Shown: positions 40,443 through 50,406 of the stretch, piece after piece
Layout: every line of letters starts with the position of its first letter
How positions within the stretch are numbered: position 1 is the first letter of the stretch
Origin: CAZMJG01 sp964576365
GTDB lineage: Bacteria > Patescibacteriota > Microgenomatia > UBA1406 > GWC2-37-13
NCBI GenBank assembly: GCA_964576365.1
Contig: CAZNUT010000001.1
Span: forward strand, 1 to 56,001
DNA: 56,001 bases
Reading direction: 5' to 3'
Position numbers and translations under genes: made by a program
The notes under the pieces: model-generated
What the model was told of the DNA's origin: nothing
What the model saw: only the letters and a program-made list of their open reading frames with translations
Database searches by the model: none

Positions 40443-42698
40443 ATGGATCTCAAAAAAATAATACAGCGCAGTCTTCAATCAAAAAAAGAGGTATTTATCA
40501 TCTATACAATTCTTACTTTTTTGTTTTACTTCCGCATCTTTCAGACATACTTTCAGTCAGATGAATGGCATTTTTTTCAAGTTTTTTTACCCTATACCCA
40601 TTCATGGCTTGGAGTGCTTCAATCGGGGATAGACATCGTGATCCATCCGGAAAAATTTACCATACCTCATGCGACTCCACTTTCAATCATCTTCTGGACG
40701 ACATCCATGAAACTATTTGGCTTACACGTAACTCCACACTTCATTCTTTCACTCGCGATTCACATCCTCAATAGTTATCTCCTGTATATATTTACCTTCA
40801 AGCTGACAAAAAACTATCTGATTAGTTTTATCGCTGGACTTTTTTTTACCATTTCAGCAAACCAATATCAATCAGTTGTCTGGATCGGTACCTACCTCAT
40901 TACCAGCACCGCGGCCACCTTCACTCTTCTTTCGTTTATCTCTCTCCTTGATCATCTGGAAAAACAAACATCCGTGTGGAAAGTAGCCCTTTTTACTATC
41001 GCGGCACTCCTCACCAAAGAAAGCACCCTACTCATCATCCCCGCCGGACTCACCCTTATCTTCATGTACTCAAAAAAGCCACAAAAAATACAAAATATTC
41101 TTCCATACCTGTTTAAACTCATACAAACACGATCTATACAATTTTTTATTATTCTTACTGTCATATACCTGCCCATTCGGATACTTGTTGTGGCGTTATT
41201 CAATAATAAGCTGGTGCATGCTCCCACCTTGAGCGCTGCCGATCCGGCATTTGCACCTTTTTTAGTACTATTCCGGCTTGTCACCTATCCACTGAAAATG
41301 CTCGTGGAACTTTTTTTACCGTATCCGCTTGTGCCTGCTGTTGTCGAGTTTCTCACACCACTTGCATACCCGGCGTATGGGGCGGAAAAAGCTGTACGCG
41401 GCACTAATTTTCTGTTGTTTACCCAATCTGCCGGTATTGATCTACTTATATACCCGCTGGCCACTATGTTTGTGACTGTGCTCATCGTTTTGTGTGCTAA
41501 AAAATATGACCCATATAAGCAGGTACTTGTCTTTGCAATCACAATTATCATCTTCGCCTCCTGGCCACTCATCATGGTTGCAAGTTTTGCTCCAGCAGCC
41601 GCATATGTATCTTTTTTTGATTCACGACATATGTATCTGCCAGCTGTAGGTGGAAGTTTATTGTTCGCGTATCTGGTACACGCTGTATTTGCATATTTGC
41701 AAAGTAAAAACACATTTTTCATACCTCAGCCAATATTAAAAAGAATTGGCATATGTATCCTTTTGTGCTGGTCGGGTGCACAATTTTTTTTCCTACAGTC
41801 ACTCATGCAAAAATATGTCGAAAACGGCAGAGACAGACGCGAGCTCACATCGGTGATCATGAAGGAAGTAAAAAAGAAGGGGAAAAGTGGTATTTTTTAT
41901 ATAAAAAGCGATTCGGTATATTATGGATATGGGGATCTCATGCCGCCATTTGAAACCAATTTCGGACAAGTGCTCACCGTGTATCTCAATCAACAAAAAC
42001 TACTTCCCGACAGCTTTTTGGATACCTCATACCTTCTCTCTAAAGGCCTCAACGGACAAGGAGTAAAAAAACAGAATGGTGCAGTATTTGGATATTTTAT
42101 CAATACGACCAAAGTGATTGAGGCACTTGAGAAGCATCGTCTTTCACCTCAAGATGTATATGCATTTGAATGGAAAGGCAAAGAACATTCTACCTTTGTC
42201 ATAAGTGATGAAGTTCGCCATCAACTTGCAGAAAAAATAAAAGAACGGGCCCGCTATGCCAGCTGGAAGACACACAAAATGCCAGAACTTACCTTTCGTA
42301 TGAAAACCCCTCCGGATTCAAAACTGACCCAATTAAACACAACCGATCCCAACACCCAAAAAGCATATCGACTCCAAACAATAGATAAAACGTATGAAAT
42401 TTACTTTAAAAAGCGTATTTTTCACGTAGGTATTTATGAAGATGTTTCACTGATGCAAAATGCAGATGGCGCACTCATCGGCGAAGACTTTTATTATCGG
42501 ACTATCAATATGAAAGACAACACGTCCACACTCGCCAAAATACCGACTAAAGGCGAACACCTTATTTATTTTTTGCCGGCATTGTTGCCTGAGACCATCA
42601 TTCAGATCGATGTACCAGACAGCAGCCCACTTGATACAAATACTGCAGAAGAAGAGCTTGAAGAAATAATCTCATTGATCAGTATTGGAGCGGATTAG
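40443..42698 (+). CDS. Large multi-spanning membrane protein (GT-C/PMT-like)
   Basis: 751 aa from ATG 40443; the open frame extends to a TTG at 40413. About ten membrane helices occupy residues ~15-480, with an early extracytoplasmic loop FQSDEWHFFQVFLPYTHSW holding the Asp-Glu pair typical of GT-C catalysis. The C-terminal ~270 residues are soluble and probably outside the membrane. It shares helical style with the TPR protein at 8305 (GLHVTPHFILSLAIHILNSYLL). The inferred role is transfer of a polyprenyl-phosphate-linked sugar onto a glycan. The 3' end overlaps the convergent AlgJ-like gene by 27 nt. Confidence 0.7.
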   Translation: MDLKKIIQRSLQSKKEVFIIYTILTFLFYFRIFQTYFQSDEWHFFQVFLPYTHSWLGVLQSGIDIVIHPEKFTIPHATPLSIIFWTTSMKLFGLHVTPHFILSLAIHILNSYLLYIFTFKLTKNYLISFIAGLFFTISANQYQSVVWIGTYLITSTAATFTLLSFISLLDHLEKQTSVWKVALFTIAALLTKESTLLIIPAGLTLIFMYSKKPQKIQNILPYLFKLIQTRSIQFFIILTVIYLPIRILVVALFNNKLVHAPTLSAADPAFAPFLVLFRLVTYPLKMLVELFLPYPLVPAVVEFLTPLAYPAYGAEKAVRGTNFLLFTQSAGIDLLIYPLATMFVTVLIVLCAKKYDPYKQVLVFAITIIIFASWPLIMVASFAPAAAYVSFFDSRHMYLPAVGGSLLFAYLVHAVFAYLQSKNTFFIPQPILKRIGICILLCWSGAQFFFLQSLMQKYVENGRDRRELTSVIMKEVKKKGKSGIFYIKSDSVYYGYGDLMPPFETNFGQVLTVYLNQQKLLPDSFLDTSYLLSKGLNGQGVKKQNGAVFGYFINTTKVIEALEKHRLSPQDVYAFEWKGKEHSTFVISDEVRHQLAEKIKERARYASWKTHKMPELTFRMKTPPDSKLTQLNTTDPNTQKAYRLQTIDKTYEIYFKKRIFHVGIYEDVSLMQNADGALIGEDFYYRTINMKDNTSTLAKIPTKGEHLIYFLPALLPETIIQIDVPDSSPLDTNTAEEELEEIISLISIGAD

Positions 42699-43823
42699 TT
42701 TTGCTATTCTTTCCGCAACAAGCATATTTATGTTTGTATTCCAGTGTCCATCATCGTCATAGTAATACGGCATATCTTTTTTTTGCACCGATTCGACGAT
42801 CTCCCGAGACAGTGGAAGATGAATAATGTCTGCTTTTGCGAGTTCTTTTTCAAGATGAGCTATCGCTCTTTTTTCATAAGGCAAATCGCGATATAACTCC
42901 ATATAAAGTGCAGACTTTGATGGGATCACCGCAAGCACAAATACTATACCGCGCTCTCCCAATAACCGTTTTGTTTCTTTAAGCACGTTGATTTCTTTTG
43001 CAATCAAATTTCTGTTTTCTTGGGTATCACGTGGATCATAGGTGTGATCAAAAAACAACATGTCGTTTGAGCTTTGATATATTACACCTGAACCAAATAG
43101 TCTCACAATATACTCGCGTGAAAAAAGGGAATTTAATACATATTTATTTATCTTCATTACATAATGACGCGTGAGGGAAAAACGCCTCATCCGTTTTATA
43201 AGATCAGTAAACTGAAATGGACCATCCATTTGTGATGTGTACCACTGCTCGTGAGAACTCCATGCCTGTACCTTGTGGGTCGTTGTGGAAGCAACTATCT
43301 TTTCCACCCAGCTCCCGGCCAGAATTTCAGTCTCATTTGCGACTGTGACAACATACTGTGGTTGATTGCGAATAAACCGTTCATCTTCATAAAAATGCTG
43401 AAGTGGTAGAGTAGCATAATTATAAGTGTTGATTTTATAATGACTTGTTAGCTCACTTGAAATAAGCTCGTCCTGAGTTGCAGCTGCACCACCCACAAAA
43501 GATGTTCCAGCAAGTACGACTTTTATAGGTTTTTTTAACAATCCAGGGGTATTTCTAAATCCATATTCATCTGTCTGAAATATCTGCTCTCTTTTTTTCT
43601 TACTGACAAATTTCACCGGATTAAGCAAATCTCCTTCCATTATTCCCTCGTATCGTTTTAGCGGCTGAAACGGTACATAATAACTATCTTTTCCTTCATT
43701 CAAAACATATTCCCATGCTCGAAAATACATCGGTTTTTGTTTTTGAAAAAAATAAGAATATACATCTATTGCTGACAAAATCATCCAGCAAATAATCGGA
43801 ATCAGTAACAATACGTTTTTCAT
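42672..43823 (-). CDS. AlgJ/AlgX-like (SGNH) polysaccharide O-acetyltransferase partner
   Basis: 383 aa. An N-terminal membrane anchor (residues 2-24) is followed by an extracytoplasmic SGNH-type domain. The nucleophile block is VVLAGTSFVGGAA (Ser in G-T-S, where AlgJ has GDS) and the C-terminal D-x-x-H block is YYDDDGHWNTNIN. These fit the AlgJ/AlgX/PatB family that accepts acetyl from an MBOAT protein and places it on a polysaccharide. It follows the MBOAT gene with no gap. The loss of the GDS Asp may be family variation. Confidence 0.82.
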   Translation of the reverse strand: MKNVLLLIPIICWMILSAIDVYSYFFQKQKPMYFRAWEYVLNEGKDSYYVPFQPLKRYEGIMEGDLLNPVKFVSKKKREQIFQTDEYGFRNTPGLLKKPIKVVLAGTSFVGGAAATQDELISSELTSHYKINTYNYATLPLQHFYEDERFIRNQPQYVVTVANETEILAGSWVEKIVASTTTHKVQAWSSHEQWYTSQMDGPFQFTDLIKRMRRFSLTRHYVMKINKYVLNSLFSREYIVRLFGSGVIYQSSNDMLFFDHTYDPRDTQENRNLIAKEINVLKETKRLLGERGIVFVLAVIPSKSALYMELYRDLPYEKRAIAHLEKELAKADIIHLPLSREIVESVQKKDMPYYYDDDGHWNTNINMLVAERIAKLIRSNTDQ

Positions 43824-45347
43824 CTAAAACTGAAAATAAATAAATGATACCCCTCCTGACTGAAGTGTGAAGGCAAGCGATATCAAAAAAAGCAATACAG
43901 TTGCAAAGACCCAAACAAGTCGTTGAGGCACCTGTTCAAGCATATCTTCCCGAAAAAACAAAATAACCAACATACCTATCAACCCGGTGATCGATGCACT
44001 ATACCACTCTTTATGATGAGTAAGAGCGGATATATCCGCCATGTTTATTTTTGTCAAACGATTCATCACCAGCCACATATCCTGCCAATCATGAAACACA
44101 AAGCCAAGCCATGCAAAACTGACCATCATAAAAACTAGGATACATTTACTTGACACAATTATCTTTTTTAATACATATATACACAGCAGACGTAACCATA
44201 AAGGAAAAATTTGACGAACTTGATAAACTCTGTTTACTATTGACTGTCGTCTATTTACTAACTGACCGAACCGCTGACCAGTTGAACCACTAAGCTGCTG
44301 AATCACATCTCCTCCTATCTGATACACCCCATGTATTCCTCCCCAGAATACAAAGTTCCAACTCGCACCATGCCACAGACCACCAATCAACATCGTAATC
44401 ATAATGTTTCTGTACATTCTCAAGGACCCATTTCTATTTCCACCAAGAGGTATGTATACATAATCTCGCAACCATCTTGAAAGAGTTATGTTCCAACTTC
44501 TCCAGAAGCCGCGAATATTTTCGGATCGATACGGTGCGCTAAAATTATGAGGAAAATGAAAACCCAAAAGTCTGGCCAGTCCTATAGCCATCAAGGAATA
44601 ACCAGAAAAATCAAAATAAATTCGCAATGAAAATGTAAACATCAACAGCCAGGCTTCAAGACCTGAAATAGAATGTATGTCTGATTTTAAAATCTGCTCA
44701 AACGGAAACAAGGTATCTGCCAGCATTACTTTAAACGCAAGTCCTACACTAACAAATACCATTCCTTCAAACAATGAAGAAACGTCTATCAGTCTTTTTG
44801 ATAAATCTTTACTGATATCGGAGTATCGTACAATAGGCCCGGCAATAAGATGGGGAAATAAGGAAGCATAAGTAGCATACTTAACAATATCCATTTCTGG
44901 TTTTATGTTATTTCTATATATATCTACTATGTAAGAAATGCGTTGAAAGGTGATAAACGAAATACCAACTGGTATGATAAGATCACTTTGATGAATGTTG
45001 AAAAATGAACCAAAAAAAGGGATAACAGGTAACATTGAACCAATAAAAATTCCATATTTGAAATAAACTAAAAAGGAAAGAATTGTCACAATGCCCACAA
45101 AGAGCAAAAATCGTTTTACCCGGATATCTTTACTTTTAAAAATATAAAAAGCAAAGATATAATCTAGTACAAGAGTAACAAGAAAAAAAATGACATTTCC
45201 TACTGAAAATGTACTGTAAAAAAATAGGCTCGTGGCAATGAGAAATAGATTTGCCAAACGAATGAATGCAAATCGGTACAAAAAAAAATGTAATAAAAAA
45301 ACAGCTGGAAAAAAATAGAGGAGAAAAAAGTGATCAGTAAAGAGCAT
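43824..45347 (-). CDS. AlgI-like MBOAT O-acyltransferase with repeat-derived loop insert
   Basis: 507 aa with 11-12 membrane helices. MBOAT signature: FDFSGYSLMAIGLARLLG, FWRSWNITLSRWLRDYVYIPLGG, and catalytic His326 in GGLWHGASWNFVFWGG with a second His at 339. It moves acetyl groups across the membrane to the AlgJ-like partner for O-acetylation of the exported glycan. After the catalytic region, residues about 348-381 (QQLSGSTGQRFGQLVNRRQS and following) are encoded by intergenic-type repeat words. The start overlaps the divergent methyltransferase start by 18 nt. Confidence 0.88.
   Translation of the reverse strand: MLFTDHFFLLYFFPAVFLLHFFLYRFAFIRLANLFLIATSLFFYSTFSVGNVIFFLVTLVLDYIFAFYIFKSKDIRVKRFLLFVGIVTILSFLVYFKYGIFIGSMLPVIPFFGSFFNIHQSDLIIPVGISFITFQRISYIVDIYRNNIKPEMDIVKYATYASLFPHLIAGPIVRYSDISKDLSKRLIDVSSLFEGMVFVSVGLAFKVMLADTLFPFEQILKSDIHSISGLEAWLLMFTFSLRIYFDFSGYSLMAIGLARLLGFHFPHNFSAPYRSENIRGFWRSWNITLSRWLRDYVYIPLGGNRNGSLRMYRNIMITMLIGGLWHGASWNFVFWGGIHGVYQIGGDVIQQLSGSTGQRFGQLVNRRQSIVNRVYQVRQIFPLWLRLLCIYVLKKIIVSSKCILVFMMVSFAWLGFVFHDWQDMWLVMNRLTKINMADISALTHHKEWYSASITGLIGMLVILFFREDMLEQVPQRLVWVFATVLLFLISLAFTLQSGGVSFIYFQF
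44205..44306. repeat. Repeat words inside the MBOAT gene
   Basis: tgacgaacttgataaact (shared with 37228-37240), then tgtttactattgactgtcgt (as in the gap at 23690-23738), then a run of 'accgctgaccagttgaaccactaagctgctgaatc' type units as at 6277 and 21905. The reading frame continues through all three. Confidence 0.65.
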
Positions 45348-46529
45348 AGAGTCCTAACAGTATACTGCAAACAATATATGCATACAGCCATTAACATAGC
45401 ACGTCAGATGATAGGAAGCGTACAAAAAAAACAGGTGACGCTGATAAACCTCACTGACGAAAACTCATTTCTTAAAAATAAATCCACCCAGATAAAAATG
45501 AGTAGTGCGCTTGTCCAGGCATGCGATCATCCAACAGATGTAATATACGGCATTGACCTATTACACAATCAATCAAAAAAAATATTCGCGCTGCTTAAAA
45601 AACACCTCAAACCAAATACCATTGTCGTTTCTATTCAAAAAACACATGTACATAAAAAAGAGATTGATCTGATCAAAACTTACTTCACAAATGTAGTCGT
45701 GACATACTGCAACCTCTTGCCTGATAAATTACGAAGTATCGAAAAGTGCATTTTTTTCCTATTTCCTTGGGTCAAAAAATTCAGCAGATTTCAAATCGTT
45801 CGTGTTCAGCAACATGCTCCAAATTTTAATTCAGACCGGAAACAAATACATAAAACAGATGTTCGTGTGTTTGATAAAGACTATTTTACTGAGTATTACG
45901 AACCCATGACAGGAGCATTTTCTGCTGTTGACCTCCAACGCAATAAAAACTGGTTTTACGGCTGGTTTCAAAAACTGAATGATTTTTTTCCTTTTAAAAA
46001 GGGAAAAGGCGAAAAAATTTTAGAAATAGGTTGTTCCATAGGCGCTGCAGCAGATATACTCTCAAAACGCGGTTTTGAAGTGACTGCAACAGATATTTCA
46101 CATTTTGCGGTTGAAAATGCAAAAAAGCTCCTACCCCATATTAATTTTGAAATACTTGATATCGATGCAAAACCTGTAAAACAAAATTATTATGATCTGA
46201 TTTACGCATTTGAAGTTATTGAACATCTTGAAAACCCGCGACGCTGCTTGAGCCATATGTACACTATGTTAAAACCAGGCGGCAAGCTTATCTGTTCAAC
46301 GCCTTATCCGTACCCCTATGTCTATTTTGATGAAACACATATCAGCGTCAAATATCCAGACGAATGGATAAAATTATTTAAAGGGTGCGGATTTAAACAG
46401 GTTAAATATAAACAAATAGGATTTATTCCATTTTTTTACCGTTTTTCAAAATATCTTCATATCACTCTTCCTTTTGGCTTAGATACAAAATATATCAATT
46501 CACCTGTTTTTCTTTATGGTGAAAAATGA
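45330..46529 (+). CDS. SAM methyltransferase with extra N-terminal domain
   Basis: 399 aa. The GTG start at 45330 is preceded by a strong SD (gaggag, about 7 nt upstream), one of very few in this window. Residues 1-~165 do not match a family I know, although the opening (VLTVYCKQYMHTAINIARQMIG) is alpha/beta in style. Residues ~225-399 are a class I methyltransferase: ILEIGCSIGAAADIL, FEVTATDIS and IYAFEVIEHLENP. The product would be a methylated sugar or lipid-linked intermediate. Its first 18 nt lie within the start of the divergent MBOAT gene. The stop overlaps the next gene by 14 nt. Confidence 0.8.
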   Translation: MISKEHRVLTVYCKQYMHTAINIARQMIGSVQKKQVTLINLTDENSFLKNKSTQIKMSSALVQACDHPTDVIYGIDLLHNQSKKIFALLKKHLKPNTIVVSIQKTHVHKKEIDLIKTYFTNVVVTYCNLLPDKLRSIEKCIFFLFPWVKKFSRFQIVRVQQHAPNFNSDRKQIHKTDVRVFDKDYFTEYYEPMTGAFSAVDLQRNKNWFYGWFQKLNDFFPFKKGKGEKILEIGCSIGAAADILSKRGFEVTATDISHFAVENAKKLLPHINFEILDIDAKPVKQNYYDLIYAFEVIEHLENPRRCLSHMYTMLKPGGKLICSTPYPYPYVYFDETHISVKYPDEWIKLFKGCGFKQVKYKQIGFIPFFYRFSKYLHITLPFGLDTKYINSPVFLYGEK

Positions 46530-49500
46530 TCAAAAAAAGAGAAAAATTATTGATACTCTCATCATTGCACTTGTCAGCCTTATTCCCTTTATATGGGTTG
46601 CGGGGGGTTATGTCATCCTCGGTCATGATGCCGGAAAACCGATTGATCCGACCATGCACTTTTTGGATCGACTCAGTACATGGACTCACCGATATGGCAT
46701 AGGTGCAGATCAGACATTTGCCATGGCTGGCTTTTTTATACATGGATTTGAATATCTTCTTGACCGTACAGGTCTTTCCCTCTCTATACAGCAGGGGATA
46801 GAGTATATGACCTACTTCTTTGGCATGGGCTATGCCATGTATATTTTTACTCGCAAACTCTTCCCTGAGCATCCTTTTACCGCTCTTGCCTCGGCTTTGT
46901 TATATCAAATAAACCACTTTGTTTTGCAGGCATGGTTTATCGTTGAACGAACAAAATTTACCCTCTATATCGCATTACCCATCATCATGCTGCAGATCAT
47001 CGATCTATCAGATTTTAAAAAATCAGTGTCTAAAAGCTCCCTGATAACCGCACTCACTCTCTTTTTCCTCAACGGAGGAGGCTTTCTACCGCTATACGGC
47101 TCGCTCATTCTGATCGTTCCGGTATTTATGCTCACACAGCTTCGTGACTCGTCTGAAAAAAAACAACTTTTAACCCGTTATATAAAATACACAGCATTGA
47201 CAGGAGGTATCTCAGTGCTTTTGCAAAGCTACTGGCTCCTTCCGTATATGTTTTATATTTCGCGTGAATTTGGTGCGGAATTGACAAAATATGGAGGAGG
47301 ATCGGTTGAGTTATGGATCGCTTCAATAAGCCAATATGCGTCTTTTATGAACATGCTGCGACTGCAGGGCATACAAGAATGGTATGTGAATTCTCAGCAC
47401 CCATATGCGGCTATTTATTTGCAAAATGCTGGAATGATTTTCATATCCTATCTGCTACCTCTTGCTGCGTTTGGATCGATCGCTATCGCAGTCGGCAAGG
47501 ATCGGCGGATTTTATTGTCGTTTGCGCTTCTTGCTTTGATATCACTGCTTTTTATGGGAGGATCACATCCGCCCTTGGGGGGATTTTATATATTTCTGAT
47601 CAAATACGTGCCTGGCTTTATCGCGTTTCGTACACCATTTTACAAATTTGCGCCAGGCTTGTGGTTTGCATATGCCGTCCTGATAGGCTATACACTAAAC
47701 TATCTCGCAACCCGCAAATACATTCGCGCACCAAAACTTATTACCTCCATCTGTATTTGTCTTTTGATACTGGGCTATTCATTTCCACTTACAGGTATGC
47801 ATTTTTTTACATATGGAAAGAACCGGACAAATCGCATCCAAATACCCTCATACATATTCGCCTACAACAAATGGGCAAAAAGTAGAGAAAATACCTTTAA
47901 CCGTCTGCTCATTTTGCCACCGCACCCTGCCGGATCACTCGCCTCAGATCTAAAATGGGGGTACTGGAGTCTTGCACCTATCAACTCACTCCTTGATCCA
48001 GGCTCATACATAGATCAAAACCTCACTCTCACTCCAGACGAAGCTGACCTGGTAAACAATCTCTATGCTCAAATTGCATCCGATGATTCATCATGGAAAA
48101 AAACTGCAGAAAAACTCAGTATAGATGGTGTTTTATTGCAAAAGGATGCAAACGTACCGGACAATGACAAAGACTACATGTCTCCTCAGAGAGTGAATAC
48201 CTTTTTGAAGAAAAATGCTCTTGAAAAACCAATCGTATTTGGTGAGTGGGAAGTACACCGCATATCACAAACTGCTTCACCAATAAAAAGTGCAACGGGT
48301 TATTATTACATCATTAACGATCGTCCAGATCAACCCTACCACATTCTGAAGCGTCTTGCCCAGCAGCAACAACCCTCATCTATCTTGCTTAAAAAAGATA
48401 TCTCCCATGCTTCTTACTTAAAAATCGCCGACATACTATTTCCGGAATGTGTGAACTGTCTTCTTTCTGAACAGTTTATCGGCCCACAGGATCATCAGAT
48501 GACCAACCTGCCTGGATCCCGTTTTTATTTTTTAAAAAAATGGTGGGAGTCGTATCAACTGAATCATAGTGCAAACACTGCGGAAAAAATACAACTGCTT
48601 GCTTTCCAAAGCACGAAACGCTTGTATGAATATGACAATATGTTTGTCTTTAATCTGCCTGTACATAAAAAACAATATACGCTCGAACTATATGCTGACA
48701 CGCTGGAACAACTTACACAGCAAATTCAAAAATGGAACCCTAAAGAAATAAAATCTCCCGAAAAAAAATTGATAGTCGATGTATACAACACCCTTGGCAT
48801 TCAACATTCATCTCTCAAAAATTACATCGAAAATGATTATGATCCATCGCTTACCGACAATCTTTCTGGCATCGATAAAAGAATTGCCAATCTCAGTAAT
48901 CTTCTTGCTCAAAAATATCATTTCACTGTAGACCAAAAACACAAACAGTTCATTTTAAATTATTCTACGCCTGGCTCATACGAGCTGTATATCTACACAC
49001 CTTCAGTAAGTGTGAATACGCAAGCTAAATCTCAGATAATAATCACAAAAAGTTCAAATTCAAGCATAATTGATATCGACCGCACAACCTTGTGGCAACG
49101 TGCCGGTACACTGCAGTTATCAACCAACGACTCACGGCTTGAAATAGAAGAAAAACAGGACGAAGTAGTGCTCACCGAACAAAGTGCACCAATCACGCAG
49201 GCACTTCACAATAAAGACTTACAAAAAACTCGTATAAATGAAAAAAATCTTGACTCTTCATGTCTTCATTTGCCACTTAACGCCTTATCCGCAGAAAAAT
49301 ACCAACTTGATATTCGCTTTTCAGCCACCCGTGATGTTCGTGTCTGGACATTTCTGATTGACACACCAGCAACAAGTGAAAAAATTCATCGGGATAGTGG
49401 GCAGTATATGCGTCTGAGAAAAGACAAACCACTGGATATTTCTCTTAAGATGGAGATACGCGATCCTACACATTTTGCCTATTTGATTTGTCAATTTGAT

Positions 49501-49923
49501 GAGCAAGTCTTTGTACCGTTGCAATTGGAGTCGCTGACCACAAAAAGAATCACAAACCCGTTGATACAACTGGTAAAACTCAATGATTCATTTAAAAACA
49601 GCAAACCACGTACTGTACGTGTACAGAAACAGTCTTTAACAGAGTACGACTTTACCGTAGGAGCTGGTTCCATACAGTTTATACAACTTGACCAGCGCTA
49701 CAATCCCAACTGGCAATTGGAAGCAAATGGCAAAAGTATATCGCCATTTTTATCTGACGGGTATCAAAATACCTGGATTATCGACGCGTCCGATAAAAAA
49801 GTGCAAAATAAACTCAGATATCTGCCTCAACGTATTTTTTACTATGCAGCAGCGATCTCAATCGTATCATTTTTGATAACAGTATTCATATTAGGTAAAA
49901 AAAACAAACAGAACAATAAATGA
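46516..49923 (+). CDS. Very large GT-C-like membrane glycosyltransferase (1135 aa)
   Basis: A cytoplasmic basic start, then about 12 membrane helices to residue ~430, with an early loop YVILGHDAGKPIDPTMHF that carries acidic residues as in GT-C enzymes. The remaining ~670 residues are extracytoplasmic and mostly beta-rich (SYELYIYTPSVSV, YQLDIRFSA), suggesting carbohydrate-binding modules, and a last helix at ~1107-1126 returns to the membrane. Size and layout recall the AftD-type arabinosyltransferase group (DUF3367), but I see no motif that proves it. It probably builds or caps the exported glycan. Confidence 0.65.
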   Translation: MVKNDQKKRKIIDTLIIALVSLIPFIWVAGGYVILGHDAGKPIDPTMHFLDRLSTWTHRYGIGADQTFAMAGFFIHGFEYLLDRTGLSLSIQQGIEYMTYFFGMGYAMYIFTRKLFPEHPFTALASALLYQINHFVLQAWFIVERTKFTLYIALPIIMLQIIDLSDFKKSVSKSSLITALTLFFLNGGGFLPLYGSLILIVPVFMLTQLRDSSEKKQLLTRYIKYTALTGGISVLLQSYWLLPYMFYISREFGAELTKYGGGSVELWIASISQYASFMNMLRLQGIQEWYVNSQHPYAAIYLQNAGMIFISYLLPLAAFGSIAIAVGKDRRILLSFALLALISLLFMGGSHPPLGGFYIFLIKYVPGFIAFRTPFYKFAPGLWFAYAVLIGYTLNYLATRKYIRAPKLITSICICLLILGYSFPLTGMHFFTYGKNRTNRIQIPSYIFAYNKWAKSRENTFNRLLILPPHPAGSLASDLKWGYWSLAPINSLLDPGSYIDQNLTLTPDEADLVNNLYAQIASDDSSWKKTAEKLSIDGVLLQKDANVPDNDKDYMSPQRVNTFLKKNALEKPIVFGEWEVHRISQTASPIKSATGYYYIINDRPDQPYHILKRLAQQQQPSSILLKKDISHASYLKIADILFPECVNCLLSEQFIGPQDHQMTNLPGSRFYFLKKWWESYQLNHSANTAEKIQLLAFQSTKRLYEYDNMFVFNLPVHKKQYTLELYADTLEQLTQQIQKWNPKEIKSPEKKLIVDVYNTLGIQHSSLKNYIENDYDPSLTDNLSGIDKRIANLSNLLAQKYHFTVDQKHKQFILNYSTPGSYELYIYTPSVSVNTQAKSQIIITKSSNSSIIDIDRTTLWQRAGTLQLSTNDSRLEIEEKQDEVVLTEQSAPITQALHNKDLQKTRINEKNLDSSCLHLPLNALSAEKYQLDIRFSATRDVRVWTFLIDTPATSEKIHRDSGQYMRLRKDKPLDISLKMEIRDPTHFAYLICQFDEQVFVPLQLESLTTKRITNPLIQLVKLNDSFKNSKPRTVRVQKQSLTEYDFTVGAGSIQFIQLDQRYNPNWQLEANGKSISPFLSDGYQNTWIIDASDKKVQNKLRYLPQRIFYYAAAISIVSFLITVFILGKKNKQNNK

Positions 49924-50064
49924 TTCTCGCCAAGGCGGGATCAACATGACAAAAAACGTACATGTCAGAGAATTAAACCCGAATAGAGATTAAACACAAA
50001 CAAATAAAATACTATAAAAAGCAAAAATAAAACCACAACACAATAACATTCTTAAAACAAAAAA

Positions 50065-50406
50065 ATGAACATTCGTACCATCCTTAAAAAACTGATGCAA
50101 CTTACCGTCATGGGGCTGAGTCTTGGAATTATCGTATTGTTTCCGTTTATTCATCTCATACCGTACTTAAATATTTATGCACGAGAAGTTCTTTTTATTC
50201 TTGCATGTGTTGACATGCTCCTGTGCTTTGCGTTATTTCAGGTCACGTTCAAACATGTCATCAACACGCTTTCTTTACTTCTTGCAATCATGTACATTCT
50301 GCATATAACACATAGATTGGAAGAAGCAGAATATATTGGTAACATGATATATCTCCTTTTGTGTGTGGGATGCGTGAAAGAATTTATCAAACCAACTGTC
50401 GTATGA
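50065..50406 (+). CDS. Small membrane protein (113 aa)
   Basis: Four hydrophobic segments (about 12-32, 40-61, 64-79 and 88-104) separated by short basic loops. No family recognised. It is coupled by a 4-nt ATGA overlap to the GT39-like enzyme that follows, so it may be a small partner subunit of that glycosyltransferase. The upstream gap of 141 nt holds a 'ctcgccaaggcggg' inverted word. Confidence 0.6.
   Translation: MNIRTILKKLMQLTVMGLSLGIIVLFPFIHLIPYLNIYAREVLFILACVDMLLCFALFQVTFKHVINTLSLLLAIMYILHITHRLEEAEYIGNMIYLLLCVGCVKEFIKPTVV

Noticed and set aside
41285..41722. 145-aa minus-strand ORF within the large GT-C gene
   Set aside because: Shadow of hydrophobic coding sequence; low-complexity Thr/Ser product.
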